From: Chryseosolibacter sp036402115
Lineage (GTDB): Bacteria; Bacteroidota; Bacteroidia; Cytophagales; Cyclobacteriaceae
Assembly (NCBI GenBank): GCA_036402115.1
Contig: DASWTM010000198.1
Coordinates: forward strand, 12,624-76,623
Length of the DNA stretch: 64,000 bases
Direction: 5' to 3'
Made by a program: the position numbers and the translations under genes. This document shows positions 36,377 to 45,690 of this stretch, in pieces; within the stretch, counting starts at the first letter, position 1; each line of letters opens with the position of its first letter. A model generated the notes under the pieces. That model did no database searches. It was not told the origin of the DNA and was given only the letters and a program-made list of their open reading frames with translations.

Positions 36377-38014
36377 ATGCGCTACTTCGCTCTTTTACTG
36401 TTTCTCACTTTCCCAATTGTTGCCTTTCTTCCCGCACCGCAAGAAACCTATGATATTATTCTCCGCGGAGGTATGGTTTACGATGGCTCCGGGTCAGACG
36501 GGTTTGTTGGCGATGTGGCACTTCAAAGTGACACCATTGCCGCACTCGGAAACCTTACTGACGCGAAAGGCAGGATTGAAATCGATGCGCGCGGACTTAT
36601 TGTTGCGCCAGGGTTCATTAACATGCTGAGCTGGTCAGAAAAGACATTGTTAATGGATGGTCGTTCCATGAGTGATATCAAACAAGGAGTAACGACCGAG
36701 ATCTTCGGTGAAGGATTTTCCCCGGGGCCTGTGAAAAGAAAGCTCACAAAACCGGTCGATAGTCTGTGGACCACCCTGGACGGATACTTTAAGTACCTCA
36801 TCAAAAAAGGCATTAGCCCAAACGTTGGTTCATTTGTTGGGGCGACAACCATTCGCATGCATGAATTGGAGCAAGCGAATCGTGCACCGACACCCGTTGA
36901 ATTGAAACGCATGCAGGCACTCGTTGCGCAGGCCATGCGTGAAGGCGCTCTCGGCCTGGGTTCATCCTTGATCTACGCACCTGCGAACTATGCGAAGACG
37001 GAAGAATTGATAGCACTTTGTAAAGTGGTTTCCGCGCATGGAGGAATGTACATCACACACATGCGCAGCGAGGGAGATTTTATTCTGCCTGCGATCAATG
37101 AGACGATCCGTATTGCAAAGGAAGCTGATGTTCCAGCAGAGATCTATCATCTGAAAATAAACCTCGAGCGGAACTGGAACAAGATCGACACCGTCATTTC
37201 AAAAATTGACAGCGCACGCCAGGCCGGAATTAAGCTTACAGCAAATATGTATCCCTACAGTGCAAGCGGTACTGGTCTGACTTCGCGTCTGCCGACCTGG
37301 TTGCTCGAAGGTGGCGCGAGAGAAATGCGTAAACGGTTAAGAAATGCGTCCGTCCGAAAGCGAGTGCTGTTTGAAATGGAAAAAGGGATCCCATATAAAA
37401 ACTCCGATCCATCATCGGTGATGTTGATGGGCTTTCGTCTAGACTCCTTAAATGCGCTTTACAAAGGAAAAAAGCTTAGTGAGGCGGCAAAGATTCATGG
37501 GAAGAGCGCTGATGAGACCACGCTCGATCTCATCATTAAAGATAAATCTCCTATTGAGGCTATCTATTATTTACAGTCGGAGGCGAACGTCAGAAAGATT
37601 GCACAGCTCCCCTACGTCAGCTTTGGCTCAGATGCGGGCTCCATGGCGACCTCAGAAAAATTTGAAAAATGGGGTGCTCATCCCCGGGCGTACGGCACAT
37701 TTGCCAGAATACTGGGAAGATATGTACGCGATGAGAAGATTATTACACTGGAAGATGCGATACGCAGGCTAACTTCCTTGCCGGCTTCGAATTTGAAAAT
37801 TCAGAAGCGTGGGAGACTGATGAAAGGCTACTTTGCAGATGTAGTGGTTTTCGATTTAAATGCAATAAAAGACCACGCGACTTTTGAGAACCCTCACCAA
37901 TATGCAAGCGGAATGCACCATGTATTTATCAATGGCGTTCACGTTCTGGCTAATGGCGAACATACACAAGCCATGCCGGGACGCATAGTCAGGGGGCCAG
38001 GGTACACGCCTTGA
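36377..38014 (+). CDS. N-acyl-D-amino-acid deacylase family protein (amidohydrolase), secreted
   Basis: The 545-residue protein has a signal peptide followed by the amidohydrolase beta-sandwich and TIM barrel. Family signatures include YDIILRGGMVYDGSGSDG, AREGALGLGSSLIYAPANY, YITHMRSEGD, AEIYHLKI and FGSDAGSMA. In canonical D-aminoacylases the first barrel strand ends PGFIDxHxH and supplies two metal ligands. Here it reads APGFINMLSWS (77-87), with no HxH pair. The later histidines and the aspartate remain. The activity may use a single metal or be altered. Confidence 0.85.
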   Translation: MRYFALLLFLTFPIVAFLPAPQETYDIILRGGMVYDGSGSDGFVGDVALQSDTIAALGNLTDAKGRIEIDARGLIVAPGFINMLSWSEKTLLMDGRSMSDIKQGVTTEIFGEGFSPGPVKRKLTKPVDSLWTTLDGYFKYLIKKGISPNVGSFVGATTIRMHELEQANRAPTPVELKRMQALVAQAMREGALGLGSSLIYAPANYAKTEELIALCKVVSAHGGMYITHMRSEGDFILPAINETIRIAKEADVPAEIYHLKINLERNWNKIDTVISKIDSARQAGIKLTANMYPYSASGTGLTSRLPTWLLEGGAREMRKRLRNASVRKRVLFEMEKGIPYKNSDPSSVMLMGFRLDSLNALYKGKKLSEAAKIHGKSADETTLDLIIKDKSPIEAIYYLQSEANVRKIAQLPYVSFGSDAGSMATSEKFEKWGAHPRAYGTFARILGRYVRDEKIITLEDAIRRLTSLPASNLKIQKRGRLMKGYFADVVVFDLNAIKDHATFENPHQYASGMHHVFINGVHVLANGEHTQAMPGRIVRGPGYTP

Positions 38015-38067
38015 AGTTGCGGTTTTGGGGTATGTAAGAAATACACATCGATTGGGAAATTTCAGTC

Positions 38068-38097
38068 TTTGTTTCATGATTTTTTGAGGTATCTTTA
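38068..38097 (+). promoter_or_regulatory. candidate promoter of the PorE-like gene
   Basis: TTTG at 38068-38071 and TATCTTTA at 38090-38097 (one mismatch to TAnnTTTG) are 18 nt apart. The ATG is 23 nt beyond the -7 box. Confidence 0.5.
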
Positions 38098-38120
38098 TTT
38101 TTCGAAGGAGCCCCAAATCC

Positions 38121-40115
38121 ATGCTGCGGAAGTTTTCTTACCTGACTTTCATTTTGCTTGTTTTGAGCATCTCCAGCTATGCCCAAAATTCCAAGGCGTT
38201 TATTGATAAAGGCGATAAGTTTTTCGCGCGCAAAGACTACGAAAATGCATTGACGAATTACCTGGAAGCAAGCAAGGCGCTGCCTGATGACCCGGCTGTA
38301 AATTTCCGAGTAGGCCTTTGCTATCTTCACACGGAAAAAAAAGGCAGATCACTCGCTTATCTCGAAAAAGCCTACACCGCCAAGGCTGACGTTGATCAGG
38401 ATATTGACTACCATCTGGGCCTGGCCTACCAGAGTGCGCATCAATTTGAAAAAGCAATTCAGCATCTCCAGGAGTTTAAGAAGAAAAACAAACGTCTGGC
38501 TGAGATTGCCGATCATAAGATATTCGAATGTAAAATCGGTGATTCGCTCTCCCATCATCCTGCCTATGTGGAAATCGAGAATCTCGGACCGGTCATTAAT
38601 ACCAGTTTCCACGACTACTCGCCCCTTGTAAAAGATAACGGCAACACACTTATTTTTACCTCCAACCGCACAGAAGACATGGTCATGAAAAGTGGCCTGG
38701 TGTTCGAAGATATTTACATTACCCATCGTGCGGAATCAGGTTGGACTAAACCTGACAAGATCAGCGAGAATATCAATAATAAGTACAACGATGCCGCGGC
38801 TTCCCTCTCGCCTGATGGAAAAACATTATTCCTTTATTATGAAGAAGGTGCGGGCGACATTTATACATCGCGGCTCGAAGATGGAACGTGGACCAAGCCC
38901 GAACCGCTTAACAAAAACATTAACAGTCCGCTCTATTGGGAGACATCGGCTTGCATTTCATCTGATGGCAAAAAACTTTATTTTACCAGCAACAGACCCG
39001 GAGGACAAGGAGAACTCGATATTTATGTAAGCGAACTCGACAAAAACGGAGCGTGGGGAAAAGCTGTCAATCTGGGCCCATCTGTAAATACAGCTTTCAA
39101 TGAAGATTCTCCATTCATTCACCATGATGGAAAAACATTATTCTTCTCGTCAGACGGACATCCATCGATGGGAAGCAATGATATTTTCAGAACCGAGTTG
39201 GTCGATGGGAAATGGACTGCGCCACAGAACCTTGGATTCCCGATCAACTCAATTGAATATGATGGCTTCTTTACCTTGTCTGAAGACAAGAAAACCGGAT
39301 ATTATTCTGCGTTACGCGAAGATGGATATGGTGATGCGGATATTTATCGCGTGAAGTTTTTAGAGCCTCCTCCGAAGCCCGAGCCGGTAATTGTTGCTGC
39401 TGAACCTGCGCCCGATACCACTTCAGTCAGGCCCGAAGATTTCGTTGACCCGATCATTCAACTTCATCGTGACATGAAGATTGTGACGGTGTTAAAAGGC
39501 AAAGTAATCGATGAGGTTTCAGCGACCCCGATTGGTGCAATTATCACGCTGGTCGACAATGAAACGCAAAACGTGATCACAAAGATCACATCCAATCCAC
39601 AAACTGGTGATTTTGAACTCGTCATTCCTCATGGTGGAAACTACGGTGTTTCCACTGAAAAGGATGGCTACCTCTTCAACTCAATAAACTTCAATCTGCC
39701 GCAGTTCGCAGAGTACCAGGAAATCGACACCCACATTTTGATGGTTAAGGCAGAGGTTGGTTCAAAGGTTGTGCTGAAGAATATTTTCTTTGATGTGGGG
39801 AAGGCAGACCTGAAAAACGAATCGATTGCCGAGTTAGAGAAGATGAAAATGCTTCTGGAGGCAAGCCCCTACCTGAAGATCCAGATTAATGGTCACACGG
39901 ACAACACCGGTAACGATGCAACAAACATGGCGTTGTCCCTGAAGCGCGCTGAAGCTGTTGTTCAATATCTGATTTCGAAAGGCATTGACAGTGGTCGCGT
40001 GGCAGCAAAAGGTTTTGGATCACAACGTCCGTTGGTTTCCAACGATGATGAGCAAGAGGGACGTGAGCTCAACCGGAGAACCGAGGTTGAAATTATCGAG
40101 GCTACGGCCCATTAA
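38121..40115 (+). CDS. PorE-like OmpA-family protein with TPR, beta-propeller and CRD domains
   Basis: The 664-residue protein has a signal peptide (cleavage near SSYAQ) and four domains in order. TPR repeats lie at about 22-130. A PD40/WD40-like propeller lies at about 150-420, with repeats such as SPDGKTLFLYYEE and SSDGKKLYFTSNRPGGQGELDIYVS. A carboxypeptidase-regulatory-like domain spans about 455-540 and an OmpA C-terminal domain about 555-660, with INGHTDNTGND and KGFGSQRPL. This is the architecture described for PorE, which tethers the type IX secretion machinery to peptidoglycan. Several paralogues of this layout occur per Bacteroidota genome, so the T9SS role is likely but not certain. 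Confidence 0.88.
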   Translation: MLRKFSYLTFILLVLSISSYAQNSKAFIDKGDKFFARKDYENALTNYLEASKALPDDPAVNFRVGLCYLHTEKKGRSLAYLEKAYTAKADVDQDIDYHLGLAYQSAHQFEKAIQHLQEFKKKNKRLAEIADHKIFECKIGDSLSHHPAYVEIENLGPVINTSFHDYSPLVKDNGNTLIFTSNRTEDMVMKSGLVFEDIYITHRAESGWTKPDKISENINNKYNDAAASLSPDGKTLFLYYEEGAGDIYTSRLEDGTWTKPEPLNKNINSPLYWETSACISSDGKKLYFTSNRPGGQGELDIYVSELDKNGAWGKAVNLGPSVNTAFNEDSPFIHHDGKTLFFSSDGHPSMGSNDIFRTELVDGKWTAPQNLGFPINSIEYDGFFTLSEDKKTGYYSALREDGYGDADIYRVKFLEPPPKPEPVIVAAEPAPDTTSVRPEDFVDPIIQLHRDMKIVTVLKGKVIDEVSATPIGAIITLVDNETQNVITKITSNPQTGDFELVIPHGGNYGVSTEKDGYLFNSINFNLPQFAEYQEIDTHILMVKAEVGSKVVLKNIFFDVGKADLKNESIAELEKMKMLLEASPYLKIQINGHTDNTGNDATNMALSLKRAEAVVQYLISKGIDSGRVAAKGFGSQRPLVSNDDEQEGRELNRRTEVEIIEATAH

Positions 40116-41614
40116 TCACCAGTCACATCATAGACGACAAGTTCCGACAACTTAACGCTTGTAGTTGAATCCTTTTTCAACGGCCGAAGACTGACAGTAT
40201 ATATATCATGCGGGAGTTGGAACTTCCACACGAGTTCCGGGCGCCAATGCTTGCGATTCAGCGGAATTTCCACGACCTCTATATACTTATTGTTTAGGTA
40301 TAATTCTGCCAAAACTATTTCGTCTGATTCTGGCGCAGGCGCAGCACCGCGCAAAACGAAACCGATTCCTTCAAACTCAAAATCGAGGCGATCAGTTAGC
40401 GTAGCATCAGCCAGATTCCGTATCTCCTTTGGATAATGGCCTTCAAAGCTTCGTTCGAGCTTCGCGGGTGATGGTGTTTGGCGTGCAATCACAATCTGAT
40501 CCTTGGTTATTCTCCCTTTAGCGTTCTCAACCATTGACAACGCTTGCCGAAAGGTAATATCGCATGCATCTGCTAGACTCAAGGTGGAGTGATGGAACGG
40601 AAGTGCTTCGATCTCATCTATTCCCTGTTTCCACTGTACTGGAATTTTCTCGTAACCATTCATGACGCCAAGGATCCCGGCAACTGTCGCAACGTTGCCA
40701 TCACCGCGATTCATAGCCTTGATAATCTGAAGCGTTTTGTCGAAGTCACCTTCCCCGTACAGCAGAGCAAGGGTAATGTAGGAAGCATTGATTTTTGCAT
40801 CCGCATCCTCTTCTCCGATCAGGCGTTCCGGGCAGCCGAACTTTTTTGACCATTTCCGTTGAAATTGTGCAAGGGCACGATCCCACGCATATGGATATTG
40901 ATGATATTGCTCGACTGCGTACTTCACGGTCTGGAAGAAATTACTCTTTGAAGGAATGGCATGTAGTGCCTCTTCAATAATATTTTGGGGACTGTTTGAG
41001 ACAAAAGCTAGTGAGTAAAGCGTGGCCACATACAATCCGCCATAGTAGCCATCTCCGTAGCTCATCAGGTGACCAACTTTTTGGCTAAGCTGAGCTGCTG
41101 ACTGCGGTAAGCCCGGAAACATCAACCCTATAAAATCGGCATGAGCAAGAAAATCGCTGTCGTCAGCATGCGGGTTGTTTAGCCAATAGCCTGAACGTTG
41201 CGGACTCATTCCTTTTTGCAAATTGTAGCGCGCTGACCGGCATCCATGATTTACATCATATGTTGCCAGCAAGTAACTTTCCGCGAGCTTCTTCGGTGTC
41301 ACTTCAACACCGAATTCGCGAATGGCTTCGAGAAACGTCAAGTCGATATAAACGTCATCATAAGCATCAGGATCGGAATTAAACGTTGAAAGCTGATAGC
41401 CATCGCTCCATTGTACATTTTCACCGATACCGCTTTCACGCGAGGCAGATGCCTGCACTTCAGTAGCGTACGTTACACCGATGACCTGGCCCGTCCACCC
41501 ACCTTTGATTTTATCATAAAGCGCGGAACGGCTCAAGAGATGCTTGTCGCGCCCGGACTTGTGAAAGGGCTGCCAGGAGACTACCAGGAAAATCGATAAA
41601 AAAACAAATTTCAT
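40112..41614 (-). CDS. secreted ADP-ribosylglycohydrolase-fold protein with altered metal motifs
   Basis: The 500-residue protein begins with an export signal and contains the ADP-ribosylglycohydrolase (crystallin J1) fold: DKIKGGWTGQVIGV, LTFLEAIREFG, PHADDSDFLAHADFIGLMFPGLP and GDGNVATVAGILGVMNGY. The canonical metal motifs are DDT and GDxDT; here they read DDV (86-88) and GDGNV (304-308). The binuclear site is therefore changed. A C-terminal beta-rich domain of about 110 residues follows. Whether it hydrolyses ADP-ribose bonds is doubtful. It converges on the PorE-like gene with a 4-nt overlap. Confidence 0.8.
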   Translation of the reverse strand: MKFVFLSIFLVVSWQPFHKSGRDKHLLSRSALYDKIKGGWTGQVIGVTYATEVQASASRESGIGENVQWSDGYQLSTFNSDPDAYDDVYIDLTFLEAIREFGVEVTPKKLAESYLLATYDVNHGCRSARYNLQKGMSPQRSGYWLNNPHADDSDFLAHADFIGLMFPGLPQSAAQLSQKVGHLMSYGDGYYGGLYVATLYSLAFVSNSPQNIIEEALHAIPSKSNFFQTVKYAVEQYHQYPYAWDRALAQFQRKWSKKFGCPERLIGEEDADAKINASYITLALLYGEGDFDKTLQIIKAMNRGDGNVATVAGILGVMNGYEKIPVQWKQGIDEIEALPFHHSTLSLADACDITFRQALSMVENAKGRITKDQIVIARQTPSPAKLERSFEGHYPKEIRNLADATLTDRLDFEFEGIGFVLRGAAPAPESDEIVLAELYLNNKYIEVVEIPLNRKHWRPELVWKFQLPHDIYTVSLRPLKKDSTTSVKLSELVVYDVTGD

Positions 41615-41668
41615 ATGCTACTGGACAAGCCGCTAAAAAACGCGCGCCAGCCGAAGCAGCAATACGCC

Positions 41669-42784
41669 TTATGTAAGATTAGGCAGCATCAGTTTAAAGA
41701 CAGTGCTTTCACCGGGTCGCGAGTCAACCGATATTGATCCGCTGAGTTTGTCCAGTGTCTCCTTGACAATGTAAAGTCCGAGCCCCGCACCTTCACTGCG
41801 CTCCGTAGCACGGTAAAACATATCGAAGACTTTTCCGAGAAACTCATCCGGTATGCCGATTCCATTGTCCCGGAAAACGATACTAAGATTCGCCTCATCG
41901 ATGTGGCACAATACTTCAATAAAGCAGCGTTCCTTCTTTTCATCGCGATACTTGATCGCATTAGACACCAGGTTATTAAAAATTACCGCGAGCCTTGCCT
42001 GATCCTGCCAAAGTTCCGCAGTCGCGTCAATCTTAATTGTCTTGGTAATCAACTCAGATCCCGGCAGGTACATTAGTTTTTCAAAACTTTCGTCAAGCAA
42101 CCGATGCAGGTCAATCTTTTCTTTCTTGACGTCTGTACGCGCATTTTTCGAATAGTCAAGTATTTCTTTTAAGGTCTCATCAAGCTTGTCGATACTGTGA
42201 TTCATCATTGAAAAATACGGCTTGAGATCAGTTTGAGGACTATCACTTTCTAGCTCTACCAGTTTAAGGAGTCCAAGCAAAGACATTAAAGGTGCACGAA
42301 GATTGTGTGACACGCTGTAGACAAAACTGTCGAGCTCGCGATTGATCTTTTTGAGCTCTTCATTTTGCATCCGGAGCGTTTGTTCGTTGTTTCGTCTATG
42401 CCATTCCAGCGAACGCTGCTTCAGTGCGTTTTGTATTGCTGACGGCAGTCGAACAAGATTTGACTTTAAGACATAATCATCAGCACCTTGCTTCAGGCAG
42501 CTAACTGCAAACTCTTCTGAAACAGTGCCGGTTACCAGAATAAATGGAATATTGAGGCTGGCGGACTGACAGATCGAAAGTGCTTCAAGCGAATTGAACT
42601 GAGGAAGCCCGTGGTCGGATAACACAACATCCGGCTTGAAAGAATTGAGCGCCTGCACAAACTCGTCTTTTGTATCAACACGCTTTCCGACAAAATCCAA
42701 TTTCTGCTTGGTTAGTATTCTCTCGATCAAACCAACGTCCTCTGGAATATCTTCAAGCATTAAAATCTTTAGTGTCTCGTTCAT
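41669..42784 (-). CDS. REC-first hybrid histidine kinase
   Basis: The 371-residue protein has a receiver domain at its N-terminus (phosphoacceptor Asp57 in VVLSDHGLPQ, LEDIPED acidic pair) and a HisKA/HATPase kinase core behind it. The H-box is VYSVSHNLRAPLMSLLGLL with His160, the N-box NNLVSNAIKYRD, and the G boxes FRDNGIGIP and GAGLGLYIVKE. It has no membrane segment or PAS domain. It follows the Rcp1-type response regulator after 17 nt, so kinase, regulator and this protein form one operon and probably a phosphorelay. It is closely similar to the protein at 46332-47489. Confidence 0.92.
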   Translation of the reverse strand: MNETLKILMLEDIPEDVGLIERILTKQKLDFVGKRVDTKDEFVQALNSFKPDVVLSDHGLPQFNSLEALSICQSASLNIPFILVTGTVSEEFAVSCLKQGADDYVLKSNLVRLPSAIQNALKQRSLEWHRRNNEQTLRMQNEELKKINRELDSFVYSVSHNLRAPLMSLLGLLKLVELESDSPQTDLKPYFSMMNHSIDKLDETLKEILDYSKNARTDVKKEKIDLHRLLDESFEKLMYLPGSELITKTIKIDATAELWQDQARLAVIFNNLVSNAIKYRDEKKERCFIEVLCHIDEANLSIVFRDNGIGIPDEFLGKVFDMFYRATERSEGAGLGLYIVKETLDKLSGSISVDSRPGESTVFKLMLPNLT

Positions 42785-42801
42785 GGGCGTCTTAGGAAAA
42801 T

Positions 42802-43227
42802 CTATTTAGGTGGTTGATTAAGCAAGAGCCAAAAAAAGCCGATCTCCGAAATGGCTTTTGCAAACTTGTCAAAGTCAACGGGTTTAACAATGTATGCGTT
42901 TACGCCTAACTTATACGACTCAACGATATCCTTCTCTTCTTTGGAAGACGTTAACACTACTACAGGAATTATTTTTTTACGGTCATCACTCTTTAATTTT
43001 CGCAGCACCTCGATACCATCTACCTTCGGCATTTTAAGATCGAGCAGAATGACCTTGGGGATGCTGGTCATTTTCTCGGAGAAGAGATAGTTCAACGCTT
43101 CCTCCCCATCCAATAAGTGTAAAAGATTGTTGGCAAGATTATGCTTCTTCAAAGCTCGAATGGTCAATCCTGCATCATCAAGGTTATCTTCCACGAGGAG
43201 AATTTCAACTGCGTTAGTGTTTTCCAT
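42802..43227 (-). CDS. Rcp1-type response regulator
   Basis: The ATG at 43227 starts the conserved MENTNAVEILLVEDN and overlaps the upstream kinase gene by 14 nt. The 141-residue receiver has Asp63 in VILLDLKMPKVDG, the VVLTSSKEEKD switch region and KPVDF with the conserved lysine. The pattern is that of Rcp1-like regulators, which are typically encoded beside phytochrome-type or CHASE-type kinases. It has no output domain. It probably carries phosphate from the CHASE3 kinase to the REC-first hybrid kinase. Confidence 0.92.
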   Translation of the reverse strand: MENTNAVEILLVEDNLDDAGLTIRALKKHNLANNLLHLLDGEEALNYLFSEKMTSIPKVILLDLKMPKVDGIEVLRKLKSDDRKKIIPVVVLTSSKEEKDIVESYKLGVNAYIVKPVDFDKFAKAISEIGFFWLLLNQPPK

Positions 43228-44941
43228 TGTTTGTTGGTATAGAGAAATGAAATGTTGCACCTTCGTTTAGAACGGCATTTGCCCATACCCGTCCATGATG
43301 TTTTTCAACAACGCGCTTCACAATGGCAAGACCCACACCGGTACCGGAAAAATCCTGAATACGGTGAAGGCGTTGAAAGACACCAAAAAGCTTAGACACA
43401 TACTGCATGTCAAAGCCCACACCGTTGTCGCTTACAACGTATTCAATTTCATCTTCAGAGGCGATCGAAAAAACTTCAATACGCGGGTTTTCAGTTTTGC
43501 CAGTGTACTTAATGGCGTTCGATAACAAATTAACCCATACTTGTTTTATCATGTCAATGTCTACCGGAGCTGAATCAAGTTGACTGATTCTGATTTCGAT
43601 TGAGCGGCCACGGTGATCGTCAAGAAGTTCTTTTTTTACTGAATTTACAAGGGAAGTCATGTCAACATTCGTTCGCTGCAGTTCTTTTCTTCCAAGGCGC
43701 GCAAATTCAAGCAGGTCATCGATCAGTTTTCCCATTCTGCGCGCATTATTAACGATCACGTTGATAACGCGTTCACCTTCTGCATCGAGCTTGGTACCAT
43801 AATCTTCCTGCAAAATTCGCGCGTAACCATCCACGGATCGCAGCGGGGCACGAAGATCATGTGATACTGAATAGGTAAAGGCTTCCAGCTCGCGATTAAG
43901 ATTTTTGATTTCCATCTCCGCTTTTTTCCTGTCCGTATTGTCAATGGTAATCGTTCGGCTCTTAATGTATCTTCCTTGTTCATCTTTTATGGCAATGGCA
44001 CTTAACGAGATTGGAAGTAATGCGCCATTCTTTCCAACGAGTGTCATCTCAAGATCACGCACCATGCCAGTATCCTTAAACTTTGCGAACTCCTCTTCGA
44101 ATACTGGGTGGCTTTCCTCCGCCAGCAGTTCAGGAAATCTCACTCTACCAACAATTTCTTCGCGCTTATAACCCAGCCAGTTGCATAGGGTGTTATTTAC
44201 ATTCACAACCACTCCTCGATGGTCGAGGGAATGATATCCACAGGGTGCGTTGTTATACAGGTCTTCAATTTCATTCAGAGCGAGGTTAAGTTGCATCTCA
44301 CTCTCAATCCGAGCTTTGAGATTAACATTGATCGCATAGAATGTGACGAGCAGGATTAAGGTGATAGCTACGAGAAGATAGATGAACGTGCGATTAAAAC
44401 TCATTATACCGTGGTCATTGCGGGCAGATCTGACCGCAAGCAACCGGTGCTCCTCCTCCTGAAACTGCGCGACAGCCTGTCTGACCGAATCGAGTAAAAA
44501 TTTTCCTTGTAAGGTCGAATTCAATTTAATCGCCTCATCAAAGCCCCGCTCCCGGGTTCTTACCGCTGTTTCACAAAACGTTGCCAATCGAAGTACGAGC
44601 GAATTCAACTGGGTTACTTTTGCTTGCTGTTTCGAATTGTCAGCGGTAATATCTGTCAATGCTTTCACCTCTTCTGTAATGGCATTCTTTGCACGATTAA
44701 ACGTAAGAAGAAACGTATCGTTCCCGGTAATAGCGAACCCACGCTGTCCCAATTCCATATTGGTGGCGAGGCTGAGCACTCGTTCAGATTGGAGTAGTAC
44801 ATCCAGCGTGTGCGCAACGCTATCGCTATTGGCCACAAGTCTTGACTTATTTTCCAACGACAAATAAGCCAGCGAAAATAAAATAAGCAGTGCAGCCACG
44901 ACCCCCGCAATAATCCGCTTGTTAAAATAGAACTTCAACAT
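43214..44941 (-). CDS. CHASE3-PAS sensor histidine kinase
   Basis: The 575-residue protein has two transmembrane helices (about 10-28 and 185-205) around a CHASE3-like extracytoplasmic domain with ATNMELGQRGFAITGND. A PAS domain (YNNAPCGYHSLDHRGVVVNVNNTLCNWLGYKREEIVG region) and a kinase core follow. The H-box is TYSVSHDLRAPLRSVDGYARIL, the N-box NLLSNAIKYTGK, and the G boxes VSDNGVGFDMQY and GTGVGLAIVKRV. It heads a three-gene signalling operon. The ligand is not known. Confidence 0.94.
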   Translation of the reverse strand: MLKFYFNKRIIAGVVAALLILFSLAYLSLENKSRLVANSDSVAHTLDVLLQSERVLSLATNMELGQRGFAITGNDTFLLTFNRAKNAITEEVKALTDITADNSKQQAKVTQLNSLVLRLATFCETAVRTRERGFDEAIKLNSTLQGKFLLDSVRQAVAQFQEEEHRLLAVRSARNDHGIMSFNRTFIYLLVAITLILLVTFYAINVNLKARIESEMQLNLALNEIEDLYNNAPCGYHSLDHRGVVVNVNNTLCNWLGYKREEIVGRVRFPELLAEESHPVFEEEFAKFKDTGMVRDLEMTLVGKNGALLPISLSAIAIKDEQGRYIKSRTITIDNTDRKKAEMEIKNLNRELEAFTYSVSHDLRAPLRSVDGYARILQEDYGTKLDAEGERVINVIVNNARRMGKLIDDLLEFARLGRKELQRTNVDMTSLVNSVKKELLDDHRGRSIEIRISQLDSAPVDIDMIKQVWVNLLSNAIKYTGKTENPRIEVFSIASEDEIEYVVSDNGVGFDMQYVSKLFGVFQRLHRIQDFSGTGVGLAIVKRVVEKHHGRVWANAVLNEGATFHFSIPTNNGKH

Positions 44942-45278
44942 GTTTTTTCGAACCGGAACCTTACGGAACCAAATACATTTTTAATCTAACAATCTTAAAA
45001 ATTCCGGAATGGTATTTTCCGAAATGGGATGGGCTGGTGATAAAGTTAAAAATATGTACCCGCATTTAGAATTCTTTTTCGACAAATTTTGATCGTTCTC
45101 CACTAAACAAAATGAAAAATTCAGTGTTTAACGCAACCTTTTAAGCGTAGAAATAAATCCTTTCTGTGGGGAAATATTCAACAGCGAAAAATAAAGTTTG
45201 CAGCAGTAGATGCGAAAACACGTTTCAGAAGCATACTGGCAGGCAAATTGAAAACGCTGTAGCGAATTAGCAAACGTT
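44942..45278. other. intergenic region without a supported gene
   Basis: This 337-nt divergent spacer between the CHASE3 kinase and the small HTH gene is AT-rich and must hold the promoters of both. No complete TAnnTTTG/TTTG promoter pair, hairpin, repeat array or small gene could be supported in it. Confidence 0.5.
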
Positions 45279-45533
45279 ATGAGCGCAACAATGAAGGCAA
45301 AAACATTTCAAAATCTTTTAAAACGGATCGGTAACGGACTCACTATGCTCCGGAAGCAGCGGGGCTACGAAAATATATCCGACTTTACGAAAGATCATAA
45401 TCTTCCAATGATTCAATATTGGAGAATCGAGAAGGGCAAAGCAAATGTCACCCTAAAAAGTCTCGCAAAGCTTCTCGCTATTCATAACCTGCAGCCAGAA
45501 GATTTTTTCTGTTGGCTGAAAGATACACTCTGA
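45279..45533 (+). CDS. small XRE-type helix-turn-helix protein
   Basis: The 84-residue protein has the lambda-repressor-like fold: LLKRIGNGLTMLRKQRG, YENISDFTKDHNLPMIQYWRIEKGKANVTLKSLAKLLAIHN and a short tail LQPEDFFCWLKDTL. It is small enough to be a DNA-binding domain alone. Its position next to signalling genes suggests a local regulator, but no operator or partner toxin gene is visible. Confidence 0.8.
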   Translation: MSATMKAKTFQNLLKRIGNGLTMLRKQRGYENISDFTKDHNLPMIQYWRIEKGKANVTLKSLAKLLAIHNLQPEDFFCWLKDTL

Positions 45534-45690
45534 TTTTTACCCTCCTCCCAACCGTTGGCCGGACACATCGGTCATCATACCGGATAATACACCCACTGCA
45601 CCCCTAACTTTTATCCGGCCAGCATTCATAAATGTTTTCCAACTTACATTTACCCCGATTTGAAGTAAATGTGAAATTGACCTTGTGCTG

